From NCBI GenBank assembly GCA_963850425.1, contig CAWKLF010000002.1, forward strand, positions 1 to 64,000: DNA of 64,000 nt, written 5' to 3'. Source of the stretch: Gp1-AA133 sp963850425. GTDB lineage: Bacteria; Acidobacteriota; Terriglobia; Terriglobales; Acidobacteriaceae. The translations under genes and the position numbers were made by a program. Shown in pieces: positions 10,025 to 19,271 of this stretch. The notes under the pieces were generated by a model, which saw only the letters and a list, made by a program, of their open reading frames with translations, searched no databases and was not told the DNA's origin. Within the stretch, counting starts at the first letter, position 1. Each line of letters opens with the position of its first letter.

Positions 10025-10162
10025 CGCATTGGCATGTTGAAGCAAGTTGTTTTATTGGTTCTAGACGGTGTATCGATCCAGCATCGCGCCACTGTGCGAT
10101 GCACCGTCCATAACTGTTGAAAATCCCCATTGCACTCGATGGCTGGGGTAAATTACTAGGCG

Positions 10163-10381
10163 CTAGCCACGCATCTGGCATACGGAGCAGGCACAGTGAC
10201 TGTAGTGCATCCCTCCGGTCTTTTGACACCTAGGGCAGACACAGCGGCTGTGGTGTTCGCCTGAACGTCCGCCGCAGATCGGGCAGACGCAGTGAGAACC
10301 GTGTTCGCCACTGCGCTCTTGGCATACGGGACAGACACACGAGATTCTGTGATCTCCGCCGAACTTGTATTCCTCGGCCAT
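10163..10381 (-). CDS. Cys/His-rich tandem-repeat mini-protein
   Basis: A 72-residue protein made almost entirely of a 16-residue unit repeated 3.6 times: CVCPVCQERSGEHGSH, CVCPICGGRSGEHHSR, CVCPRCQKTGGMHYSH, CACSVCQMRG. Each unit contributes C-x-C-x-x-C and most add a G-x-H. The product has 12 Cys and several regularly spaced His, which suggests metal (probably zinc) binding or a disulfide-rich peptide. There is no signal peptide, so cytoplasmic metal binding is more likely. The regular repeat and clean ATG start argue for a real gene. I do not recognise the family. Confidence 0.6.
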   Translation of the reverse strand: MAEEYKFGGDHRISCVCPVCQERSGEHGSHCVCPICGGRSGEHHSRCVCPRCQKTGGMHYSHCACSVCQMRG

Positions 10382-10636
10382 GCGAATATTCTAACGATGG
10401 AGGTCCTCTGCGGAAATCTGCGATCAACGTAGCTTTCACGACAGGAGTCGTGGGCATCCGATAACTGTCGAAACATCCCATAGCACTCACTGACCCTGAT
10501 TTTGGCGAACAAATGGCGCAAAGTGGCGAGAAGGCCTGATTGCGACACTTGTGTTTCAGATTCCGAGAACGGCCATTTGACTCAGTCCAGCTTTCGTCTA
10601 CAATCAGCCCCCAAATGTGGACCGCAGCGAGGCACC

Positions 10637-11284
10637 ATGAAAAAGCTGCTTGCGGCAGTGCTAAGCATAGTAATGAGCGAAGCTTGCGGCGGCGGGTCTA
10701 GCACAACGCCTGGTTCCAAAATCTCGGTCTCGGTTACTCCCAGCGTAGTTACTATTCCTTTCGGTGCCGCCGAACAGTTCACGGTAACGGTGCAAGGCAC
10801 GACCAACACAGCCGTAATTTGGAGCGTCGCAGGAGAGGGCTGTAGTGGCGGTTGCGGCACCATTGATGCGAATGGGCTTTACACAGCACCCACGACCGCG
10901 CCCGGACACGCGAGTATCAGAGTGGTCGCTACCTTAGTCGCTGACAACACAAAACTTGGGACGGCTGCGGTGACTCTGGGTTCCGGAGGCTCGCCCTTTC
11001 CCGGGCCGAAGATTACAACGACCACTCTTCCCGATGGCGGTATCGGGGTGGGGTACAGCGCAGAAGTCGTAGCTGTCGAAGGCATTCCACCCTTCGGGTG
11101 GACCATTACGACCGGATCATTACCACCGGGACTGGCGTTAATGTCGATTCCTAACTCGTTCAACAGGATTGGGATCGAAGGCACGCCGACAACTTCGGGA
11201 ACATATGACTTCACGATCAGCATTCAGGATGACGTTAACCCACCACGCTCGGACTCGAAGGGCCTGCGGATTGTGGTCAACTAG
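10637..11284 (+). CDS. Ig-like/He_PIG lipoprotein
   Basis: A 215-residue protein starting MKKLLAAVLSIVMSEACGGG, a lipoprotein signal with the lipobox SEAC. An Ig-like domain of about 90 residues follows (VTPSVVTIPFGAAEQFTVTV, then GLYTAPTTAPGHASIRVVAT). Next comes an He_PIG putative Ig domain (GWTITTGSLPPGLALM, then GTPTTSGTYDFTISIQD). Such proteins are exported, lipid-anchored and of unknown binding role. An upstream in-frame ATG at 10502 lacks a signal peptide and was rejected. Confidence 0.75.
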   Translation: MKKLLAAVLSIVMSEACGGGSSTTPGSKISVSVTPSVVTIPFGAAEQFTVTVQGTTNTAVIWSVAGEGCSGGCGTIDANGLYTAPTTAPGHASIRVVATLVADNTKLGTAAVTLGSGGSPFPGPKITTTTLPDGGIGVGYSAEVVAVEGIPPFGWTITTGSLPPGLALMSIPNSFNRIGIEGTPTTSGTYDFTISIQDDVNPPRSDSKGLRIVVN

Positions 11285-11412
11285 AACTAGCGCGAGTGCT
11301 GCCTTCCTTTACCGGATGCGCAATCCAGATGCTCCCAACCCTCACGCGCTGTTCACACAGCACTCCGATGGGCAAGTATGATTTCGCAAACCTGCGGTGT
11401 GTGGAGGCCATC

Positions 11413-11767
11413 ATGCGATCTAGTCGATGTTTCCGTCTTGTCTTCGGAGTGTTGCTGGTCGCTGCTGCTCCCCTCTCAAGCCAAAACGTGAACCCTTATG
11501 CAACCCCAGGAAATCGACGTCCAGAAGCACCCGTCGCCCGAGGATGTGAGGACACGCGCGGCCAGCCTTCAACTCCAGAAGGATGCTAAGGAACTCTCTG
11601 GACTTTGCGCTTCGATCTCGGATGACATGGACCACGTGAAGCAAGGTCTGTTGTCGAAAGACGCGCTGGAGAAACTGAAGCGAATGGAAAAACTATCCAA
11701 ACGGGTACGTGAACAGCTGACTCAGACCTCGCCTGCGCCTGAAACGGTGCAGCTTAGGGAACGCTGA
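11413..11767 (+). pseudogene. Small secreted coiled protein, one frameshift after the signal peptide
   Basis: An ATG at 11413 after TGGAGG gives the signal peptide MRSSRCFRLVFGVLLVAAAP. About 28 codons in, at a ccc run near 11490, the expected mature part continues in the +1 frame: PQEIDVQKHPSPEDV, then QKDAKELSGLCASISDDMDHVKQGLLSKDALEKLKRMEKLSKRVREQL. That helical part is intact to 11767. Acidobacterial genomes carry similar secreted helical proteins of unknown function. One base removed from the ccc run would restore the gene, so a sequencing error is possible. Confidence 0.55.
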
Positions 11768-12051
11768 TCCCGCGTTGGCTGGTAATCAGTCCATAGTTGG
11801 TGAAAAATCGCCATCTCTAACAATGTCGGCGGTGTCAAGACGTTTTCGAGCACACTGCGGCATGCACTCAGAGAAGAGCGCCATTTCGCTCTAGTTGAGA
11901 TTTGCCAGGCCAACCTTGGGCTCGCTTCTAATCGTTGCGGGTCAGGAACTCAGTCCGACCCAACCATCTCTTCGATCGCAACCTCGATCATGATTACTTC
12001 TTCGAACTCCCCCGCGAAAGGGGAGCGGGATGCCCAATCATTACGGCGGTG

Positions 12052-12092
12052 ATTTACTGCACACCATGGCGATTTCCGGGCTCTCCCGCGTG
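12052..12092 (-). pseudogene. Stranded transposase C-terminus of IS1111-like copy 1
   Basis: Encodes HAGEPGNRHGVQ and a TAA stop on the minus strand. In the uninterrupted copy this joins directly to DYEKMQQLGS. Here it is separated from the rest of the gene by 1.54 kb of inserted DNA. Confidence 0.85.
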
Positions 12093-12341
12093 TCAGTTTG
12101 GGCCTGCGGCCCGCAAAATCTCATGAAAATTAGTCCGAGTGAATGCAGAATAGTACAGGCTCGGAGCGGCGAGATTGAGTTCGCACTGGAGAAGTTGAGG
12201 CTGTCCGCGTGTCTGATCCGGAGCGTGCATGGTTGAGCGAATAATTGGGCGTTGTCTGTTCCCTCTGTGGGAGCGGCGATAGCCTGTGACCCTGGTTAAG
12301 GAATTCGCAGCACGCTCTCCGCTCCCGCCAGGAGGAACCTT
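12093..12341 (+). ncRNA. Candidate bridge RNA region of the IS110-group element
   Basis: A 249-bp non-coding left end directly upstream of the transposase, where IS110-group elements encode their bridge/seek RNA. An 8-bp stem is visible (gggagcgg 12269-12276 with ccgctccc 12319-12326). Two short segments match the actual insertion site: ggctgtccgcgtg (12199-12211) resembles the left target half, and gttcgca (12179-12185) is the reverse complement of the right half. Their order is the opposite of that described for IS621, so the guide assignment is tentative. The element-level location is well supported. The RNA limits are unknown. Confidence 0.55.
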
Positions 12342-13614
12342 ATGTCTTACAGGATAGCGGGAATTGACGTCCATAAGAAGATGTTGGCCGTGGTGGTGAG
12401 CGACGTGGAAGTGGATGGCGAGTACCAGTTTGAACGAGTGCGTTACAGCACCAGCCCAGAGCATCTGCGATTCCTTGCGGAGTGGCTAGTCACGCAGCAG
12501 GTCGAGGAAGTAGTGATGGAATCAACCGCACAATATTGGAAACCGGTCTGGGGGGCGCTGGAACGGTACTGGAAACCCATCTGCCAGGAGCGGGAAGGCG
12601 CAGGCCCAGTGTCGGGAACATTACATCTGGCGCAAGCCCAATCGAATCGCGGACGACGGGGGCGCAAGAAGGATTTCCCCGATGCTGAACGTCTGGTGAA
12701 GCGACTCGTCGCAGATGAACTGGTTCTGAGCTTTGTGCCCGATACCGAACAGCGGCTATGGCGAACGGTCACACGGCGGAAGTACCAGCTCACACGCAAT
12801 CACGTGCGCCTGCAGAACCAACTGGAGGGCTTGTTGGAAGAGTGCCCACATTAAACTGTCCAGCTTGGTCTCGGATCTTCTGGGTGCTAGTGCACGCCGC
12901 ATGCTGAAGGCGCTGGCTGAGGGGGAGACGAACCCAGTAGCTCTGGCAGCGATGGCTGATAAGAATTTGCGCGCCACGCAAGCACAGTTGTGTGATGCGC
13001 TCGGCGCCTGCACAGAATTAGAGCCTATGTACCGCCGGCTGCTAAAGATGTTCCTGGAGGATTTGCAGTTCATCGATCAGCAGATCAGCCAACTCGACCA
13101 AGAGTTGGCCAGTCTGCTCAGCCGGCACCACGATGCGGTCGTCCATTTGGCGGAGATACCCGGCCTCGGCGTCGACTCAGCGCAACAGATCATGGCCGAG
13201 GTAGGTGCTGGGGCAGCGACATTTCCTTCAGCCAAGCAGCTCTCGTCATGGGTTGGAGCATGCCCTGGCGAGGAAGAAAGTGCAGAAGTATCCAAGAGTC
13301 ACCGCTCCCCGAAGGGCAATCGCCACATGCGGCGCATTCTGAATCAAGCTGCCAACGCAGCGGCCAAGTCGAAAGGAACCATTTTCGAGATTGTCTATCG
13401 CCGACTGGTCTCGCGCCTGGGACACAATCAGACCATCGGGGCCATTGCCCATCGGCTTTGCCGCCTCATCTGGATCATTCTCCATCGCGGTGTGCGTTAC
13501 GAAGAGCGAGGTCCCTCGGTGAGTGCAAAGACAAGACGACACCGCACTAATAGAATGATCCGCGAACTCCGTAACCTTGGCTATCGAGTCGAACCCTTGG
13601 TCACGACAGCATAA
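12342..13614 (+). pseudogene. IS110-family transposase, one frameshift
   Basis: Starts MSYRIAGIDVHKKMLAVVVS after an AGGAGG site. The N-terminal DEDD-type RuvC-like domain shows GIDVHKK and VMESTAQYWKPVW. After 12850 the frame shifts at a ccc run, and the continuation IKLSSLVSDLLGASARRML leads into the C-terminal Tnp_20 domain (LAEIPGLGVDSAQQIMAEVG, then WVGACPGEEESAEVSKSHRS, GNRHMRRIL). The family recombines circular element DNA into targets guided by an RNA. Removing one C restores a protein of about 423 residues, so the frameshift may be real or a sequencing error. Confidence 0.85.
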
Positions 13615-13634
13615 GAGGAGGAGTTTTCGACCCT

Positions 13635-14649
13635 GCGAACCGAGTTGCTGCATCTTTTCGTAATCCCAGCCGCGCCGCCACATCCAGTACAACTCGACTG
13701 CCAGCTTGCGGGCCATCGCGACTTTCGCGATCTTGCGCCCACGCCGCATGGCCAGATGAAAGAACTGGCTGCGCCATTGCGGATCGCTGCGCACCGTCAC
13801 CTGCGCCGCTTCCACCAGCAGGAAGCGCAACAGCGCGTTGCCTTGCTTGCTGATGTGGCCCAGTCGTCGTCGGTCTCCGCTGGACTCTTCCGACGGTACC
13901 AGCCCCACGTAGCTGGCAATTTGCTTCGCGCAGGCAAAACGTTCCGGCGTTCCAATCACCAACTCGAACGCCAGTGCGGTCAACGGACCCACTCCGGGAT
14001 GCGTGCTCAGTTGCCGCGTCACGGGCCGGCGCTCCACGATCTGTTCCAGCTTTCCGTTCAGTTCATGGATCTTGGGCGTGAGCCGATCGAGTAGGTCGAG
14101 CAGGTCTTGCCGGCGTCGACTCGCCCAAGGTGCCAGCGGCAATCCTTCCAGTTCCACCCGAGCCGCCGGCCGCCACAACGCTTTCTTGCGGCGTAGTCCC
14201 TCGTTGAGCGCTACGACGTGCAACTGGTTCATGACGCGCGTACGCATCTGCACCAGCCGGTGACGATGCCACAGCAGTTGCCGCAGGTCGCGATTCTCCG
14301 CGTCCGGTACCCATATTTTTGGGAAACGATCTTCCAGCAAGAGCCGCAGCAACAACTCCGCGTCCTGGCGATCGGTCTTCTGCTTGCGTACCCGTTTGGT
14401 GCGGATCTCGGCTGCATCGCCGATCCACAGCTCGAACTGCAATTCGATCAGCAGACGCTCGAACCAGCGCGCGTGTCCGCTGGCTTCCATGCCCACCCGC
14501 ACGGTCACAGCGCGCTGGCTGAGTTCGCGATAGAACTGCTCGGCTTGTTCCTTGTGTCCCAGGCGGGCTTCGCTCAGTTCGCCCGTATCCGTGTCTACGT
14601 ACGCAATTTGTTGGAAGCCCGGATGATAATCACAACCTATAATGATCAT
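13635..14649 (-). pseudogene. IS1111-like transposase, copy 1, cut by nested IS110 element
   Basis: Starts MIIIGCDYHPGFQQIAYVDT with the DEDD catalytic domain (GMEASGHARWFE, KTDRQDAELLLRLL) and the Tnp_20 domain (THPGVGPLTALAFELVIG, SYVGLVPSEESSGDRRRLGH, LRFLLVEAAQ). The frame runs across the junction at 13635 into the inserted element, producing a chimeric read-through to 13246. The authentic last 13 codons lie at 12052-12092. The N-terminal frame is intact, unlike that of copy 2. Confidence 0.85.
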
Positions 14650-14730
14650 GTTCGGCTCCTTTCTCCCGAGCCTTCTTGGTTGGCTTTAGCACCACCAACT
14701 TTACTCGGGCCGGGAGCCGACATTGTTATG

Positions 14731-14784
14731 GAATCATTACACCAAAGTCCCCTTCCGTGGAGACTGGGCAGGGGATTTTGGTGT
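14731..14784. repeat. Inverted repeat at the right end of IS1111-like copy 1
   Basis: attacaccaaagtcccc, ending at 14752, faces ggggattttggtgtaat starting near 14767. The left arm spans the IS terminus and the right arm lies in flanking DNA. It may be a target-site feature (a REP-like palindrome) rather than part of the IS. Confidence 0.45.
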
Positions 14785-14889
14785 AATCGCCTGGTTAAGA
14801 CAGTTATCGTGCTCCCACCTTTCCGCGTGATGCAAGAGAAAAGCCGCCCAGACATCGGGCGGCGTAACATCATAACCAACATTGCGGTG

Positions 14890-16294
14890 CTAGCGACCCG
14901 GTGGCTTCCTTTTGAGCATCGTTTTGGAACCCAGATTCGAAGGCATGGAATTCATCTTGGAAACGTTACCGTTGCTCCCAGCTTTCTGGCAGCCAATCAG
15001 CTTGTTGTCCGTGCCTAGGTTCATCACTGTGTCCTTGGACGTCTTGCAAACCACAGTGCTGTGGCTGGTGTCGGGCAAGCCCAGTAGGCTCCCGTCGAGC
15101 ACGATTTGGGCAAGATCGGGAGAGGCGGTGAAGTTTGTCACATCGTTTCCGAGCACGGCGGCATATGTGCCGTCCCAGATTCCGATTCCATCACCGCCGT
15201 TGCCGGAGATCTTGTTATTCACAATCGTCGTGCCATTCGTCAAATAGGCGCTGATGCCACCGCAGCAGAAGATGTCCTGCGCTTCGACGGTGTTGTTGTT
15301 AATCAGCGCGTAAATCGACTTGTTCGTGGGATCATCAACAAGGACAACGCCGTCGGCCAATGGCCCGGTCGGTTTGAACGTGTTGTCATGGATGAGATAG
15401 AGAGAGGGCTTGGTCGGTAACCAGCAACACCAAGGTACTACCCAAGCGCTCGCGAAGATACCAGTGGCCACGGTGTTATGCGAAACTTCGACAATCGAAT
15501 TTTCGAGGTTGTTTAAAGAAATACCAACCATGAGATCCTCATAGAAATTACCCGCAGCAGGGGAACCTCCGATGGTGAGACGGCTATCCCTAAAGAAGCC
15601 ATCGAAGCCGGGTCCAGCAAACATGGTACTGAAGGAGCTGTTGGTGACAGAAAAGGTGCCGCTCAGAAAATAGTAATCCAGATCCGTTTCGCTCCGGGGA
15701 ACTCTCCCGCGAACAGCACTCCAAAAGCGACATTGAAACCCGATTCACTGGTATCACCGTTGTCGTGCATTCCCGAGATGGCAACCCTTTCCACGGAAGC
15801 ATTGGTTCTATACTGCCCCATGAACCGCACAGCATCGATGAGAGCTGTAAACTCGCTGTCAAAGAGAAACCAAGGTTTGGTGGATGGGACAGCGGTGATC
15901 TTGATGGTCATGTCCGAGATGTGGATGTCTCCATCCACAAAAATGATCAGGCTCGGCCACAAGCAATCCGTGGTGTTCGGCTTGCATTCGCCTCCGTTTG
16001 GAAACCCCGGTGTGACAACCAACTCGGGTAGGGCCTCCACAACTGTCTTGCTCTTGCCCTTTCCCTTGAAGGTACCTCGAAAATTGTAAGCTACGAGTTG
16101 ACTCGTCAAGTAGTTTCCGGCAGATAACTGCACAGTGCAGCCCGGACCGTGCGCCACACATTTATCCAAGGCCGTTTGCAGGTTTGCTGTGTCGTTCACG
16201 TGGTTCGGGCGGGGTACATCACGGTGTAACTGCCCGCCCAGGCGTTGATGGACGTAAGCGTGACCAGCCCCACGATGACCATGAGGAGCGCCAT
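14890..16294 (-). pseudogene. Secreted right-handed parallel beta-helix protein, frameshifted
   Basis: The ATG at 16294 gives the signal peptide MALLMVIVGLVTLTSINAWA. The frame shifts near 16210 to NDTANLQTALDKCVAHGPGC, typical of pectate-lyase-superfamily N-termini. It shifts again near 15675 at a ggg/cccc tract, continuing as SETDLDYYFLSGTFSVTNSSF. The C-terminal part has beta-helix coils with repeated N and G ladders (LINNNTVEAQD, TIVNNKISGNGGDGIGIWDG). The intact product would be about 465 residues, exported, perhaps a polysaccharide-acting or adhesive protein. Catalytic residues cannot be assigned. The gene lies between the two IS1111-like copies. Confidence 0.7.
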
Positions 16295-16577
16295 TACGGG
16301 ACCAGCGCGTTTTATTGAGCGGAGATATCGGACATGAGGCTTTCTCCCTTCCTGACAATTTGTCGGCTAGAAAAGGCTTCCTCTGGAATTCGGACCGCTT
16401 CGCCTCGGGGGGTGCTGCGTCTCAACTGGCGGGAACTGCTCTTCGGGGAGACGAAACAGTAACCAGTCTAGTTCCGGTTGATCAGTGAACGCACAACGAA
16501 CTCTGTTAACCGACCGGACGTTCTTCCTAAAACGGGAAGGCACAATCGTGAAGCAATCCTTAACTGGCGAAAAATCC

Positions 16578-16819
16578 CCATCTCTAACAATGTCGGCGGT
16601 GTCAAGCGTTTTCGAGCACACTGCGGCATGCACTCCGAGACGAGCGCCATTTCGCTCTAGTTGAGATTTGCCAGGCCAACCTTGGGCTCGCTTCTAATCG
16701 TTGCGGGTCAGGAACTCAGTCCGACCCAACCATCTCTTCGATCGCAACCTCGATCATGATTACTACTTCGAACTCCCCCGCGAAAGGGGAGCGGGATGCC
16801 CAATCATTACGGCGGTGAT
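16578..16819 (-). ncRNA. Candidate seekRNA region of the IS1111-like element
   Basis: About 240 bp of conserved non-coding DNA downstream of the transposase stop. This is the position where IS1111-group elements encode their guide RNA. The same sequence is at 11811-12051, with only a few differences (for example caagacg versus caagcg). Placement is by family analogy. No structure was computed. Confidence 0.45.
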
Positions 16820-17871
16820 TTACTGCACACCATGGCGATTTCCGGGCTCTCCCGCGTGCGAACCGAGTTGCTGCATCTTTTCGTAGTCCCAGCCGCGCCG
16901 CCACATCCAGTACAACTCGACTGCCAGCTTGCGGGCCATCGCGACTTTCGCGATCTTGCGCCCGCGCCGCATGGCCAGGTGAAAGAACTGGCTGCGCCAT
17001 TGCGGATCGCTGCGCACCGTGACCTGCGCCGCTTCCACCAGCAGGAAGCGCAACAGCGCGTTGCCCTGCTTGCTGATGTGGCCCAGTCGTCGTCGGTCTC
17101 CGCTGGACTCTTCCGACGGTACCAGCCCCACGTAGCTGGCAATTTGCTTCGCGCAGGCAAAACGTTCCGGCGTTCCAATCACTAACTCGAACGCCAGTGC
17201 GGTCAGCGGACCCACTCCGGGATGCGTGCTCAGTTGCCGCGTCACGGGCCGCCGCTCCACGATCTGTTCCAGCTTTCCGTTCAGTTCATGGATCTTCGGC
17301 GTGAGCCGGTCGAGTAGGTCGAGCAGGTCTTGCCGGCGTCGGCTCGCCCAAGGTGCCAGCGGCAATCCTTCCAGTTCCGCCCGACCCGCCGGCCGCCACA
17401 ACGCTTTCTTGCGGCGTAGCCCCTCGTTGAGCGCCACCACGTGCAACTGGTTCATGACGCGCGTGCGCATCTGCACCAGCCGGTGACGATGCCACAGCAG
17501 TTGCCGCAGATCGCGATTCTCCGCGTCCGGTACCCATATTTGTGGGAAACGATCTTCCAGCAACAGCCGCAGCAACAACTCCGCGTCCTGGCGATCGGTC
17601 TTCTGCTTGCGTACCCGTTTGGTGCGGATCTCGGCGGCATCGCCGATCCACAGCTCAAACTGCAATTCGATCAGCAAACGCTCGAACCAGCGCGCATGCC
17701 CGCTGGCTTCCATGCCCACCCGCACGGTCAAGCCGCGCTGCTGAGTTCGCGGTAGAACTGCTCGGCTTGTTCCTTGTGTCCCAGGCGGGCTTCGCTCAGT
17801 TCGCCCGTATCCGTGTCTACGTACGCAATTTGTTGGAAGCCCGGGTGATAATCACAACCTATAATGATCAT
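16820..17871 (-). pseudogene. IS1111-like transposase, copy 2, frameshift near the N-terminus
   Basis: Same protein as copy 1, with the complete C-terminus (DYEKMQQLGSHAGEPGNRHG, then VQ). Close to 17738 one base is missing relative to copy 1 (ctgctgag against ctggctgag), which breaks the frame about 44 codons from the start. The rest is open from 17731 down to 16820. Neither copy in the window therefore encodes a complete transposase, although the two breaks are different. Confidence 0.85.
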
Positions 17872-17967
17872 GTTCGGCTCCTTTCTCCCGAGCCTTCTTG
17901 GTTGGCTTTAGCACCACCAACTTTACTCGGGCCGGGAGCCGACATTGTTATGGAATCATTACACCAA

Positions 17968-18240
17968 CTGAGACTTGCCAACTCGGAAGCACGAATGGGT
18001 GCCCACAAACCCTGCAGCGGCCATCCTCGCAAACCGCTGATATGACATGGATGAAATCCGGGTCATCCGCCTGCCCACAATCAGATGTTTTCGGGCGACA
18101 GCGAACCGGGATCGCAACATCGGGTCACCGCTATATCGCGCGATCAAAACCATTCAGGACAATCCTCGCCCAAATCCAAAAAGGACCTCCCACAGCTCCG
18201 AGGCTTGATTGGGGAATCCGGAGCTTTGCGGAATCCCAGG
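17968..18240. other. IS flank, no gene recognised
   Basis: Short frames on both strands have no family resemblance. The DNA between copy 2 of the IS1111-like element and the next gene shows no clear repeats. Confidence 0.4.
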
Positions 18241-18582
18241 TTACGAGAAAAAACCGAATGCGCGCCCCCCAGCCATCTCGAAGACGAGTCCTTGCTCTTT
18301 GGATTTTCGTCGCCACAGTCGGCGGTCGGCAAGGCTTCCCAATCGCATCCGAAACCGACCAGGAGATTTTCGCTCAAAGAGGATTACGCTGTTGTCATAG
18401 CGAGGAGGGCCTTCTTGACCGGGAATAGGAAGATTGATTTTGTCCATCGAATTGTTCCCGAATCTCACACTCCGTTCAACCTCTGGTTGAACGGCAAATT
18501 GGAGGAACACGTTTCCAAAGATAAACTTCGGTGCAACGACCTTCGCTGGGAACCCAAAATACACTCTGGTTCCGCGCTTCAT
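18241..18582 (-). CDS. Unrecognised protein, possibly a C-terminal fragment
   Basis: A 113-residue frame from an ATG at 18582. The composition looks protein-like: VYFGFPAKVVAPKFIFGNVF, then FGNNSMDKINLPIPGQEGPP, YDNSVILFERKSPGRFRMRL and GSLADRRLWRRKSKEQGLVF. It is rich in aromatic and basic residues and ends cleanly. There is no signal peptide or membrane segment. It may be the C-terminal DNA-binding module of a larger protein lost upstream, but I do not recognise a family. It stands alone between an IS element and an unassigned stretch. Confidence 0.45.
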   Translation of the reverse strand: MKRGTRVYFGFPAKVVAPKFIFGNVFLQFAVQPEVERSVRFGNNSMDKINLPIPGQEGPPRYDNSVILFERKSPGRFRMRLGSLADRRLWRRKSKEQGLVFEMAGGRAFGFFS

Positions 18583-19271
18583 GTCTAGCTGATTGCCGGG
18601 CTTGTTCTTTCGGATCTTCGCTGCCAGCTGCTGTTCGCATGATTAACAGTGCTTTTCATGGCCTTAGGTGTCATCCGTGGTCGTGCATGTTGTTGAAATT
18701 ACGTTTCTGTGTGAATTCGACTAGCACACGCTTCCGCCAGTTTGTTTTCAGTGAGATGCTGAGACTTGAAGGCATGTCGCAAAGTGAGATGTGCCTTCGA
18801 AAAAAGGCTGACGTGATAGAAACGTGATAGATTCGTCGACGTTTTGCAGCGCCTTTAGATTCCGTAAGGGCGCTCTTCACGATTAGCTGACAGCACATGA
18901 CAGCACCTTTCTTTACTGATCGAACCCCCGTAACCGACGACGTACTCAAGGTTATTGCTCACCTTCCGACGCGGAGTCTGCCCTGGGTCGCTGCACCAGG
19001 GTTCTTCCAAAAGATGACGGACGCAGACTTCATACGCCTTGCGGTACTGCTGGCGCAAAAAAGCTATGAGGAGGGGCTGCGACTATGGGTTTTTGGAACA
19101 CAGGGCGCCGTGAACGCTACCCGACCGAAATGCCTAAGGGCGCTTTCAAGGGGAGGTCCATCGCGCGTTCACGTGATTACGTCCAAGCGCTCTCCGAAAA
19201 TAACTGGAGTGTTCAATATTGAACAGCTTTTGGGCGCCATAGTCTGGACACTATCCTCGGGATGTTGTCCC
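18583..19271. other. Unassigned stretch upstream of the receiver gene
   Basis: A long open frame (18897 onward, plus strand) runs into the response regulator, but its sequence has no family resemblance. An AT-rich patch lies at 18690-18850. No RNA gene or repeat was recognised. Confidence 0.4.

Larger units (their letters stand above)
12093..13633 (+). mobile_element. IS110-group element nested in the IS1111-like copy 1
   Basis: Exact limits come from comparing the interrupted and uninterrupted IS1111-like copies. The host sequence cccgcg-TG-cgaacc is split, with TG present on both sides of the insert (12091-12092 and 13634-13635). The element has about 250 bp of non-coding DNA before the transposase, and its 3' non-coding end is only about 20 bp. 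This is the IS110-group layout, and a 2-bp core at the junctions is known for this group. Confidence 0.85.
11811..14745 (-). mobile_element. IS1111-like element, copy 1, interrupted by another IS110-family element
   Basis: Nearly identical to 16578-17967. The homologous parts are 11811-12092 and 13635-14745, together about 1.39 kb, separated by a 1.54-kb insertion. The transposase reads on the minus strand from 14649. Its last 13 codons and stop (ending HAGEPGNRHGVQ) are stranded at 12052-12092, beyond the insertion. About 240 bp of non-coding sequence follows the transposase (11811-12051), the IS1111-type layout. Left flanking sequence is ggtgaaaaatcg. Confidence 0.85.
16578..17967 (-). mobile_element. 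IS1111-like element, copy 2, uninterrupted
   Basis: About 1.39 kb, nearly identical to copy 1. Flanks are ggcgaaaaatcc on the left and ctgagacttgcc on the right. The left flank is almost the same as that of copy 1, so both copies sit at the same short motif. The transposase reads on the minus strand with a short 5' and a long (about 240 bp) 3' non-coding region. Confidence 0.85.

Noticed and set aside
13246..14649. 467-residue intact transposase
   Set aside because: The last 130 residues are read-through into the nested IS110 element on its antisense strand. The true C-terminus is at 12052-12092.
18897..19271. N-terminal extension of the response regulator
   Set aside because: The sequence has no family resemblance, and the receiver domain is complete from 19272.
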